Origin: Deltaproteobacteria bacterium
GTDB lineage: Bacteria > Desulfobacterota > Desulfobacteria > Desulfobacterales > Desulfosarcinaceae
Direction: 5' to 3'
Length of the DNA: 44,775 nucleotides
NCBI GenBank assembly: GCA_020444075.1
Contig: JAHLLR010000042.1
Coordinates: forward strand, 1 to 44,775
The notes beneath the pieces are model-generated. The model did no database searches and had not been told where the DNA came from. It worked only from the letters and a program-made list of their open reading frames with translations. Every line of letters begins with the position of its first letter. Positions within the stretch are counted from its first letter, which is position 1. The position numbers and the translations under genes were made by a program. Of the stretch, positions 7,863 to 16,072 are shown piece after piece.

Positions 7863-10004
7863 ATGCCGACGCCCACCGTCCATCCCAATTTCCACAATCT
7901 GCCTGAAAAGATCTCGGGACTCGCCAATTTAGCGGAAAACCTGTGGTGGAGCTGGCGCCCGCGGGCCCGGATGCTCTTCAAGATGCTGAACCGGCAGGCC
8001 TGGAAGGAGAGCGGCCACAATCCGGACAAGATGCTTCGGGAGCTGTCTCCCGAAATATTGTCCGCCGCCGCCGACAATCCCGACTACCTGCGCCACTACA
8101 ACGTCGTCATGTCCCTTTTCAACAGTTACATGGTCAGGAAAGAGAACCCTTTATTCAATGCGGAGCTTGAATCGGCCTCGGATACGGCGGCGGTGGCCTA
8201 TTTTTCGGCTGAGTACGGCCTGCACCGGTCGCTGCCGTTCTACGCCGGCGGCCTCGGGTTCCTGGCCGGTGATTTTATCAAGGAGTGCAGCGATCTGAAC
8301 ATTCCGGTGGTGGCGGTAGGCTTTATGTACCCGGAGGGATATCTGCTTCAACGAATTCGTGACGACGGGTGGCAGGAGCATATCGATGAACGCTTCGACC
8401 GGGAGGCGGCCGCCATTTCACGGGTCATGACGGACAAGGGCCGCCAGCTGATATTCAAAGTTCCGCTGATCGATCCGCCCATCCATGTGGCGGTCTGGAA
8501 AATTGCCGTCGGCACCAATGCGCTCTACCTGATGGATACCGATATCGAGCAGAACGACCCCTGGAACCGGACCATCTCCGCCCGGCTCTATTCCGGGGAT
8601 CTGGAACAGCGGCTGCGCCAGGAGATCGTGCTGGGTATCGGCGGAGCTGAAATGCTGGAAAAACTGGGACTGCACTTCCGCCTGATCCATCTCAATGAAG
8701 GCCACGCCGCCTTTGCCCTGCTGGAACGGATTCGTGACTACCGCCTCGACGGCATGTCCTTCGACGACGCCTTTACCGCCGTCCGGGATCGTACCGTCTT
8801 CACCACCCACACCCCGGTGGCTGCCGGTCACGATGTGTTCCCGTTTTACCTGATGGAGAAGTATTTTCGATCCTACTGGCCCGATCTGGGATTGGACCGC
8901 AACGGCTTTCTGCAGCTGGGTGTCCATCCGCAGTATCCCCACCAGGGATTCAACATGACCGTCCTGGCGCTGAAGGCATCGGCGTTCCGCAATGCCGTCA
9001 GCCGGAATCATGCGCTGGTTTCCCGCAAGATGTGGCAATCCCTCTGGCCGGACAAAGCTTTGGCAGACGTTCCCATCGATTCCATTACCAACGGCGTCCA
9101 CATTCCCACCTGGGTGGAACCTAAAATCAAGATGCTCTATGATCGCTATCTCGGGTCCACCTGGCGCGACAATCACGACAACCCGTATATCTGGGAACTG
9201 GTGGAAAAGATCCCGGACCAGGAACTCTGGCAGACCCACTACTGGCTGAAGATCAAGCTGATCGACGCCATTCGGGAACGCTGCCGGAAACGCTGGGTGT
9301 CCGAACATGCCAGCCCGTCCATTCTCCTGGCCGGCGGCGCCATGCTGGACCCGTCCATTCTGACCCTCGGGTTTGCCCGCCGCTTTACCACCTATAAACG
9401 GGCCGATCTGATCCTGAACGATCTGCCGCGCATCAAACGCCTGCTCAACGACCGCTGGCAGCCCATCCAGATCATTTTCGCCGGAAAAGCCCACCCGGCC
9501 GACGACCCCGGGAAACACATCCTGCAAAAGGTGTTCAATGCCTGCCGCGACCCCCAGATGGGCGGCCGTATGGCCTTCGTGGAAGATTACGGCGAGCAGA
9601 CCGCCCAGGTTCTGCTTCACGGGGTGGACCTGTGGCTCAACAACCCCCTGCCGCCCATGGAGGCCTGCGGTACCAGCGGCATGAAGGCCGCCTTGAACGG
9701 TGTTCCCCATCTGAGCATCCTGGACGGTTGGTGGATCGAGGGATACAACGGCAGGAACGGCTGGGCTTTCGGGGACGTATCCGGCGAAAGCGACCGCACC
9801 GGCATCGATGCCGGATCCATCTATCAGCTTCTCGAGGATGAGATCATTCCCCTCTATTACGATATGAGCGACGACGGCTTCCCCAAAGGCTGGGTGAGGG
9901 TGATGAAAGAGGCCATCCGCAGCAACGCGGCGCGGTTTTCCGCCCGGCGGATGGTCAAGGAATACGTCCAGCGGTACTATGTGAATGCCATAAAAACCCT
10001 GTAG
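7863..10004 (+). CDS. glgP: Alpha-glucan (glycogen/maltodextrin) phosphorylase, GT35
   Basis: 713 residues after a strong ribosome binding site (GGAAGGAGGT). The N terminus (LAENLWWSWRPRARMLF) is the DUF3417-type start of the shorter archaeal/bacterial alpha-glucan phosphorylases, and the length fits that subfamily rather than the 800-residue GlgP. Conserved segments include AYFSAEYGLHRSLPFYAGGLG, HLNEGHAAFA, TTHTPVAAGHD, FARRFTTYKRADL and the pyridoxal phosphate site EACGTSGMK with Lys608. It releases glucose 1-phosphate from alpha-1,4-glucan in the cytoplasm, and would mobilise the polymer made by the adjacent synthase. Confidence 0.95.
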   Translation: MPTPTVHPNFHNLPEKISGLANLAENLWWSWRPRARMLFKMLNRQAWKESGHNPDKMLRELSPEILSAAADNPDYLRHYNVVMSLFNSYMVRKENPLFNAELESASDTAAVAYFSAEYGLHRSLPFYAGGLGFLAGDFIKECSDLNIPVVAVGFMYPEGYLLQRIRDDGWQEHIDERFDREAAAISRVMTDKGRQLIFKVPLIDPPIHVAVWKIAVGTNALYLMDTDIEQNDPWNRTISARLYSGDLEQRLRQEIVLGIGGAEMLEKLGLHFRLIHLNEGHAAFALLERIRDYRLDGMSFDDAFTAVRDRTVFTTHTPVAAGHDVFPFYLMEKYFRSYWPDLGLDRNGFLQLGVHPQYPHQGFNMTVLALKASAFRNAVSRNHALVSRKMWQSLWPDKALADVPIDSITNGVHIPTWVEPKIKMLYDRYLGSTWRDNHDNPYIWELVEKIPDQELWQTHYWLKIKLIDAIRERCRKRWVSEHASPSILLAGGAMLDPSILTLGFARRFTTYKRADLILNDLPRIKRLLNDRWQPIQIIFAGKAHPADDPGKHILQKVFNACRDPQMGGRMAFVEDYGEQTAQVLLHGVDLWLNNPLPPMEACGTSGMKAALNGVPHLSILDGWWIEGYNGRNGWAFGDVSGESDRTGIDAGSIYQLLEDEIIPLYYDMSDDGFPKGWVRVMKEAIRSNAARFSARRMVKEYVQRYYVNAIKTL

Positions 10005-10042
10005 AAACCGTTAATCGGTGGATGCGCCCGGCAGAACGATCG

Positions 10043-10780
10043 TCAATCCCGCATAAAAAAATCAGCATGGTAGCCGATGTGGTCGGAAACCCGCCGATAG
10101 CCCTCGGGTAGAAGCCCTGCGTGGCTGACCGACAGGTACCGGGGGTCGAAGAAGATGTGATCGATGCGGAGGTTGTGCAGAATCATTGTGCCCACGGCAT
10201 CGGCTTCCCTGGCGCCGGTGGCATCGACGGCGCTGCAGGTGTCGACCATCCGGGTCCGGAGGGGTGACAGGGCGGGGTCCTCGGCCGGGCAGTTGAAATC
10301 TCCCGCTATGACCAGGGGAGAGTTGATGGCTGATATCAGCGACAGGAGTATCTCCGCCTGTTGATGAACAGCACGGGATTCAAGGTGGACATTGACAACG
10401 GTCAGCGGCAGGGTCGCCAATTGCAGTTCGGTGATCAGAGCCAGCCGGCCCGAGCGGATGACTGGATCGAAGGTCAGGGTCCAGCTGTCGGAACGGATCA
10501 GCGCGGACCGGAATATCGTCGCCAGGCCCCATTCGAAAAAGTCGAAGGCGTAGCTTGTCGGGTGGGCGGCGTAGGCGTGGCGCATACCCAGAAGCTCGGC
10601 TATCCGTCGGGCCTGACGGGCATTCCTGACCTCCTGGAGGACGATGATGTCCGGATCCACGGAGCGGATAGCGTCGGCAAGGGCGGACAGTTTTTTCTCC
10701 GAGGTGGAGATGTCGTAACCTGGCTTCTCCGGGAACCGTCCACCGGCGCCGAAACGGATATTCAAGGTGAGAAGGCGCAT
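10043..10780 (-). CDS. Endonuclease/exonuclease/phosphatase family protein
   Basis: 245 residues from the internal ATG (MRLLTLNIRFGAGG); the frame also allows a TTG start at 10813, but the fold begins at MRLLTLNI. Motifs of the Mg-dependent EEP superfamily are present: TLNIRFG, IVLQEVRNA with the metal-binding Glu, GDFNCPAED, and the C-terminal LRIDHIFFD and VSDHIGYHADF with the catalytic Asp-His. Substrate (nucleic acid, phospholipid or phosphosugar) cannot be told from the sequence. It converges with the phosphorylase gene, with 38 bases between the stops. Confidence 0.85.
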   Translation of the reverse strand: MRLLTLNIRFGAGGRFPEKPGYDISTSEKKLSALADAIRSVDPDIIVLQEVRNARQARRIAELLGMRHAYAAHPTSYAFDFFEWGLATIFRSALIRSDSWTLTFDPVIRSGRLALITELQLATLPLTVVNVHLESRAVHQQAEILLSLISAINSPLVIAGDFNCPAEDPALSPLRTRMVDTCSAVDATGAREADAVGTMILHNLRIDHIFFDPRYLSVSHAGLLPEGYRRVSDHIGYHADFFMRD

Positions 10781-10882
10781 GGTGGCCGCTTTTCGAGGCT
10801 GCCTATCCTGCAAATGGCGGCTTGAACCGCGATAGAGAACGGATTCGCCGTCGCTTGCATCGGGGAATCTTCAATGAGGCCT

Positions 10883-11818
10883 TCAAATAATCCAGATCGC
10901 CTTGTTGTATGCCATGGAGAGAACCTTGCGCGTCACCCGGCCCATGGTGAATTCCTTTACGGAAGAGGCGCCATGGCGGCCGACAACGAGGGTTCCGAAT
11001 TCATGGGCGTCCGCTTCCCTGACAATCGCATCCGCCCGACTGATCTTCTTTTTCAAAATGGCGGTCCGGAAAGTATCGGGATCGAATCCGATGCTGCTCA
11101 GATGCTTCTTCACATCGACCATTGCCGGAATGATCAGCCGTGAGTGCTCATCCAGCCAGTGCGCTTCGGTTTTGGTTGAGAAATAGGTGCAGGTTACCGG
11201 ATGGGGAACGGACAGGGGGCGGATGATGTGGCAGAGCAGGATTTCCTCAAGGGATCTGGAAAACAGGCGGCTGACGCTTTCAAACCCCTTGCGGATGCTT
11301 CGGGAGCGATCGAATGCCACAAGCACTTTGGTGGTTTCGGGCTGGCCGCCGACGACGACCAGCGGCACATGGGACATGCTTTCCGCCAGTTTGGCGGCAA
11401 TGCTGCCCATCATGAAATCGGGCAGGGTACCGAGGCCCTTCCGGCCGATGACGACCAACGAATACGCCTGTTTGGACTCGTTGATGATATCGCGGGCGAT
11501 ACCGGTTTTTCTGGACCGGATGGTGGTATTGACCGCATCCGGCGGGAACCCGGCAGTCGTGAACACCTTCCTGGCTTTGTCCATGAAGGCTTGTATTTCG
11601 GTTCCCTTCAGGTCGTTCCACTGGCTGATCTCCGCCTCATATGCGGTGGTTCCGTCATCGCCGCCCTGGTCAAACACGGCTTCCGGCACCCCGGCCCTGA
11701 CGTGAAACAGCTCGATAGCGATCTGGTTCGGAGAAAGGATGCGGCTGATGTAGGTTATGGCATCCATACACGGGTCGGAACCATCCACGGCCACGAGAAT
11801 GACCGGCAGTGTCGTCAT
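10883..11818 (-). CDS. Tandem universal stress protein (two UspA domains)
   Basis: 311 residues with an excellent ribosome binding site (AAGGAGGTG). Two UspA domains in tandem: the first begins VILVAVDGSDPC and has the nucleotide-binding signature GRKGLGTLPDFMMGS; the second begins TKVLVAFDRSRS and ends GRHGASSVKEFTMGR. The second signature has Gly-Arg in place of Gly-Ser, so ATP binding may be confined to the first half. A cytoplasmic stress or energy-status protein. Its neighbour downstream on the same strand is the EEP protein. A second, single-domain Usp lies at the end of the hydrogenase operon. Confidence 0.92.
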   Translation of the reverse strand: MTTLPVILVAVDGSDPCMDAITYISRILSPNQIAIELFHVRAGVPEAVFDQGGDDGTTAYEAEISQWNDLKGTEIQAFMDKARKVFTTAGFPPDAVNTTIRSRKTGIARDIINESKQAYSLVVIGRKGLGTLPDFMMGSIAAKLAESMSHVPLVVVGGQPETTKVLVAFDRSRSIRKGFESVSRLFSRSLEEILLCHIIRPLSVPHPVTCTYFSTKTEAHWLDEHSRLIIPAMVDVKKHLSSIGFDPDTFRTAILKKKISRADAIVREADAHEFGTLVVGRHGASSVKEFTMGRVTRKVLSMAYNKAIWII

Positions 11819-12352
11819 GGTGCACCTCCTTGGGTTGGTGGAACCCGGTTAAGGAACAAGCTGTCCAAACGTGTCTGTTGGCCCCATGGTTTTTCAGATT
11901 CAGCGTTTCACTGATTCATTTTAGCAAGGGCCATGCCATGGGCCAACGCCGGTGTCACTTCCTGGAACCGATCGTCCACCCGTGTATTGGCGCATCGCGC
12001 CAGGCGGCAGGCAGCGAATTGGGGTCGGGATCGACATCCCTTCCTGTCAGTTAATTTTTCAGTCTGTAAAAGATGACGATGGCCGGTTACCGCCGGCATC
12101 GTTATCGAGGGGGGCGGATTTTACTCGCTTACGCAGCACCATGGCCCAAACAGAAAGGCCGGGACCTGTTTGAATCATGAACGCAATTCTTTCGACGCTG
12201 ACGGCATGGTTTTTGATGGATTCCATGGTGGACATCGCTTCCGCCCGGGAAAGGGATGAAATTTCCCGCAACGATTACCGCTCCATAATTTTTACACGCG
12301 GGCATGCTGTCTGGCGCCGGGCCTCGACGGTCGACCCATTCAGGAGGAAAAC
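11819..12352. other. Intergenic region between divergent Usp gene and hydrogenase operon
   Basis: This 534-base non-coding stretch must hold the promoters for the Usp gene (-) and the hydrogenase operon (+). I see an interrupted palindrome TGGCGC-ATC-GCGCCA at 11988-12002 that could be an operator, and a hairpin at 12077-12101. No convincing sigma-54 or sigma-70 consensus pair was found by eye. The short open frames here have no recognisable product. Confidence 0.5.
12077..12101. repeat. Hairpin upstream of the hydrogenase operon
   Basis: CGAT-G-GCCGG and CCGGC-ATCG form a nine-pair stem with one bulged G and a six-base loop. No T-run follows in either direction close by. It may be an operator or a structured leader element. 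Confidence 0.4.
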
Positions 12353-12865
12353 GTGGTGGATCCCCAGTCAAAACCTGCCTTTCAATCGACGGATGCGCCG
12401 GATTTCACGGCTGAAGAAATGTCGGCGGTGGATGCGATCATCGACCGCCACCGATCCACACCGGGCTCGCTGATACCCGTGCTCGAAGATGTTCAGGAAG
12501 CCCTGGGCTACCTTCCTCCAGCCATTCAACGCAAAATCGCGCTGAGCCTGGGGGTGCCTTTGGGCGAGGTCTATGGCGTGGTGACCTTCTACTCGTTTTT
12601 CACCATGGTGCCCCGGGGAAGGCACACCGTAAAATGCTGCCTGGGAACGGCCTGTTACGTGAGGGGGGGCAAAAAAATCCTTGAAAAACTCTCGACGACC
12701 CTGGGGATCGAACCCGGGACCACCACTGCCGACAGGCGTTTTTCCCTGGAAACCGTCCGCTGCCTGGGGGCCTGCGGTCTCGCGCCCGTCATTACCGCCG
12801 ATGCCGATACCTTCCGGCATGTCAAGCCGGCGAGGCTGATGGAACTACTCGACAAATATGATTAA
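12353..12865 (+). CDS. hydC: NuoE/HydC-like [2Fe-2S] subunit of a NAD-linked [NiFe] hydrogenase
   Basis: 170 residues from GTG after AGGAGGAAAAC. The N-terminal helical bundle and C-terminal thioredoxin-like [2Fe-2S] domain of NuoE/HoxE/HydC are present, with ligands Cys96 and Cys101 (CCLGTACYVRGG) and Cys137 and Cys141 (CLGACGLAP), the full C-x4-C and C-x3-C set. The segment GEVYGVVTFYSFF is characteristic. It passes electrons within the diaphorase part of the complex encoded by the next four genes. The gap to the next start is 38 bases. Confidence 0.93.
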   Translation: MVDPQSKPAFQSTDAPDFTAEEMSAVDAIIDRHRSTPGSLIPVLEDVQEALGYLPPAIQRKIALSLGVPLGEVYGVVTFYSFFTMVPRGRHTVKCCLGTACYVRGGKKILEKLSTTLGIEPGTTTADRRFSLETVRCLGACGLAPVITADADTFRHVKPARLMELLDKYD

Positions 12866-12903
12866 GTTGTCCGTTGCGGTTATCAACGCCTGGGGGAAGG
12901 ACC

Positions 12904-15900
12904 ATGCTTCAGCTCACCATAGACGATCTCCATCGGATTAAGGAAGCGGTCCTCAGGGCCTCGGTGCTGGAAGCGGGTAAAACAAGCACCCGCATTACCG
13001 TGCACATGGGCACCTGTGGAATCTCTTCCGGAGCGGACAGGGTTTACCGCATATTCAGTGAGGAACTGGCGGCAGCCGGGAGAAAAGACATCGCCATCAC
13101 CACTTCAGGCTGTGCGGGAATCTGCAACCGGGAACCGATCATCAGCGTGGAAAGGGTCGGGGAGGAGACCGTTAAATATGCCGCGGTTGATGAAAACAGG
13201 GCCAGGCTGATCTTCCGGAAACACATTCTCGAGGGACAGGTCGTCGCTGACTGGGTATTCGCCCGGGGATGGGAGCAGAAGGACGCTGACGGAGGCGAGT
13301 CCGCGTCGTCGGAGGCCCCGGTGGGCGATCACATCCGGCAGCTGCCTTTCTTCGGCCGGCAGGAACTGCGGGTGATGCGCAACCGCGGATTGATACGGGC
13401 CGAGAAGATTGACGAAACTATCGCCCGCGACGGCTACTTCGGTGCCGCCAGGGCGCTGCTTCACATGACGCCGAATGCGATAATCCGGGAAGTCAAGGAT
13501 TCTGGCATCCGCGGGAGGGGCGGCGCCGGGTTTCCCACCGGGATGAAATGGGATTTTGCCGCCCGGTCGGCAGGCGATGTCAAATACGTCCTGTGCAATG
13601 CCGATGAAGGCGACCCGGGGGCCTTCATGGATCGCTGCGTGCTGGAGTCGGACCCCCATGCCGTGCTGGAGGGAATGATTATCGCCGCCAGGGCCATCGG
13701 CGCGCATCAGGGGTATATCTACTGTCGGGCCGAGTATCCGCTGGCGGTGAAAATGCTGGCCCTGGCCATCGAGCAGGCCCGACAGTACGGCCTGCTCGGC
13801 GAGAATATCTTAGGGACCGGTTTTGGTTTTGACATCGACGTCTACCGCGGGGCCGGCGCATTCGTATGCGGCGAGGAGACTGCCCTGATGACCTCCATCG
13901 AGGGCAGGCGCGGGACCCCCCGACCCCGCCCGCCTTTTCCCGCCGTCCAGGGATTGTGGAAAAAACCGACCATCCTGAACAATGTGGAAACGCTGGCCAG
14001 CATCCCTCAGATCATCCTGAAGGGCGCGGCGTGGTACGCCGGTGTGGGCACCCTGCGCAGCAAGGGCACCAAGGTGTTTGCCCTGACCGGCGACGTCGCC
14101 AACGTCGGGCTGGTTGAAGTGCCCATGGGCATCCCCCTGGGGGATATTATCTTCGACATCGGCGGCGGCGTGCCCAGGGGCAAAACATTCAAAGCCGTCC
14201 AATTGGGGGGGCCGTCGGGCGGGTGCGTGCCGGCCGGCCACCTGAACACCCCGGTGGATTATGAATCGATCACCCGGCTGGGGGCCATTGTGGGCTCGGG
14301 CGGCATGATCGTGATGGATAACGACAAGTGCATGGTGGACGTCGCCCGGTTTTTCATGGAATTCTGCATGGAGGAGTCCTGTGGCAAGTGCACGCCCTGC
14401 CGGGTGGGAACCCGCAAAATGCTGGAGGTGCTGACACGCATCTGCCATGGGGAAGGCCGGGCAGGCGACATCGCGACCCTGGAACGATGGTCGGCGATCC
14501 TGCAGCAGTCGGCCCTGTGCGGTCTGGGCCAGACGGCGCCGAACCCGGTGCTGTCGACCCTGCGATATTTCCGGGATGAATATGAAGCCCACATTTACGA
14601 AAAGCGATGCCCGGCGGCGGTCTGCACCAGTCTGTTTAATGCACCCTGCCAACACGCCTGCCCCATCGGCATGGAGATCCCCGCCTATATTGCATTGGTC
14701 AGGACCGGAAGAGTGGACGATGCCTATCAGGTGCTGCTTCAGACCAATCCGTTTCCCAGTGTCTGCGGTCGGGTGTGCGACCACGTGTGCGAAACGAAAT
14801 GCCGACGGTCAACCGTCGATGAACCGCTCAGTATCAAGCATCTTAAACGCTACATCACCGATCATGCCTCCCGGCCGCCGGTCAAGCGGATGCCGGTTAC
14901 CCGCCGGGAAAAAGTGGCGATCGTCGGTGCCGGTCCCTCCGGCCTGACCGCCGCCCGGGATCTCATTTCCAGGGGATATGCGGTGACGGTTTTCGAGGGG
15001 CTGCCGGACCCGGGCGGCATGCTGCGATGGGGCATCCCGGCCTATCGCCTGCCGCGGGAGATCCTGGCCCGGGAGATCAGGGATATCACCGACATGGGGG
15101 TGGAACTGCGCTGCAACACCTGGGTGGGCCGGGACGTCGGTTGGGAAACGCTTAAAAAGAACGTCGATGGCATCTATCTGGCCATGGGTGCCCAGAAAAG
15201 TGTATCGATGGGTGTGCAGGGAGAAGAACTGGCCGGTGTCGGGGGGGCCGTGGAATTTCTCAGGGCTCACAACCTGGGGAAAAATCCCGAGGTGGGCAGG
15301 CGCGTGGCCGTCGTCGGCGGTGGAAATTCCGCCATCGATGCCTCCCGATGCGTGCTGCGACTGGGGGCCCAGACGGTCATGATCCTCTACCGGCGGCGGC
15401 GGTCCGATATGCCGGCCCAGAAGGAGGAGATTCGCGCGGCGGAAGCCGAAGGGATAACGATTCACGATCTCGTTGCCCCCGTCCGCCTGGAAGGCGGGAA
15501 CGGCCGCGTCGGGCGGATCGTCTGCCAACGGATGGTCCTGGGCGAGTTCGGGTCCGACGGTCGCCGGAAACCCATTGTACAGGCCGGTGCCGAGTTCGAC
15601 CTGGAGGTGGACCAGGTCATTGTGGCCATCGGCCAGCAACCGGATTTTTCGGCGGCTTTTCCCGCGCCCGATGTTCAATTGACCCCCCATGGCTTTATCG
15701 AAGCGAATCGGGACGGCCGTACGGCCGCGGCCATGATTTTTGCCGGCGGAGATGCCGTCCGGGGGCCAGATTCGGTCGTTCACGCCATTGCGGACGGCCA
15801 TCGGGCCGCGGCGGCCATGGACCGGACCATTCGGGAAAAAAATGGAGAACCGCCATACCGGCCGTCACCGGGAGAAGGCATCGACATCCCCATGACCGTT

Positions 15901-16059
15901 GCCGAAGAGATCCGGGAGGCACCGAGAGTCCGCATGCCGGAGAGCGATGTCAGCCAGAGATCCAGGACGTTTAAAGAGATTGAACTGGGCCTGTCCCCCC
16001 AGGATGCACAAGCGGAGGCCGACCGGTGCCTGCGCTGCGACCTAACGTCTTCCGGATAA
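12904..16059 (+). CDS. hydB: HydB-type NADH/FMN subunit fused to a GltD/NfnB-like FAD oxidoreductase
   Basis: 1051 residues, starting at the ATG after GGGGGAAGG. Modules in order: a thioredoxin-like [2Fe-2S] domain (1-120; Cys38, Cys70, Cys74); the NuoF core with FMN motif GRGGAGFPTGMKW (204-216) and NADH motif GAGAFVCGEETAL (317-329); an SLBB segment; the [4Fe-4S] N3-type site Cys493, 496, 499 and 539. Then, in place of the usual C-terminal 2x[4Fe-4S] ferredoxin domain, there is a complete GltD/NfnB-like module: a Cys-rich double cluster region (569-633), an FAD Rossmann motif VAIVGAGPSGLTAA (671-684), and a second dinucleotide site VAVVGGGNSAIDASR (801-815). The protein ends with the family's FAGGDAVRGP and CLRCD. 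It should oxidise or reduce NAD(P)H at two flavin sites in the cytoplasm. Confidence 0.93.
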   Translation: MLQLTIDDLHRIKEAVLRASVLEAGKTSTRITVHMGTCGISSGADRVYRIFSEELAAAGRKDIAITTSGCAGICNREPIISVERVGEETVKYAAVDENRARLIFRKHILEGQVVADWVFARGWEQKDADGGESASSEAPVGDHIRQLPFFGRQELRVMRNRGLIRAEKIDETIARDGYFGAARALLHMTPNAIIREVKDSGIRGRGGAGFPTGMKWDFAARSAGDVKYVLCNADEGDPGAFMDRCVLESDPHAVLEGMIIAARAIGAHQGYIYCRAEYPLAVKMLALAIEQARQYGLLGENILGTGFGFDIDVYRGAGAFVCGEETALMTSIEGRRGTPRPRPPFPAVQGLWKKPTILNNVETLASIPQIILKGAAWYAGVGTLRSKGTKVFALTGDVANVGLVEVPMGIPLGDIIFDIGGGVPRGKTFKAVQLGGPSGGCVPAGHLNTPVDYESITRLGAIVGSGGMIVMDNDKCMVDVARFFMEFCMEESCGKCTPCRVGTRKMLEVLTRICHGEGRAGDIATLERWSAILQQSALCGLGQTAPNPVLSTLRYFRDEYEAHIYEKRCPAAVCTSLFNAPCQHACPIGMEIPAYIALVRTGRVDDAYQVLLQTNPFPSVCGRVCDHVCETKCRRSTVDEPLSIKHLKRYITDHASRPPVKRMPVTRREKVAIVGAGPSGLTAARDLISRGYAVTVFEGLPDPGGMLRWGIPAYRLPREILAREIRDITDMGVELRCNTWVGRDVGWETLKKNVDGIYLAMGAQKSVSMGVQGEELAGVGGAVEFLRAHNLGKNPEVGRRVAVVGGGNSAIDASRCVLRLGAQTVMILYRRRRSDMPAQKEEIRAAEAEGITIHDLVAPVRLEGGNGRVGRIVCQRMVLGEFGSDGRRKPIVQAGAEFDLEVDQVIVAIGQQPDFSAAFPAPDVQLTPHGFIEANRDGRTAAAMIFAGGDAVRGPDSVVHAIADGHRAAAAMDRTIREKNGEPPYRPSPGEGIDIPMTVAEEIREAPRVRMPESDVSQRSRTFKEIELGLSPQDAQAEADRCLRCDLTSSG

Positions 16060-16072
16060 GGAGATGATCCCC

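Noticed and set aside
8418-9710. 430-residue open frame on the - strand
   Set aside because: Antisense to the alpha-glucan phosphorylase gene; low-complexity Gly/Gln/Val-rich product without any family.
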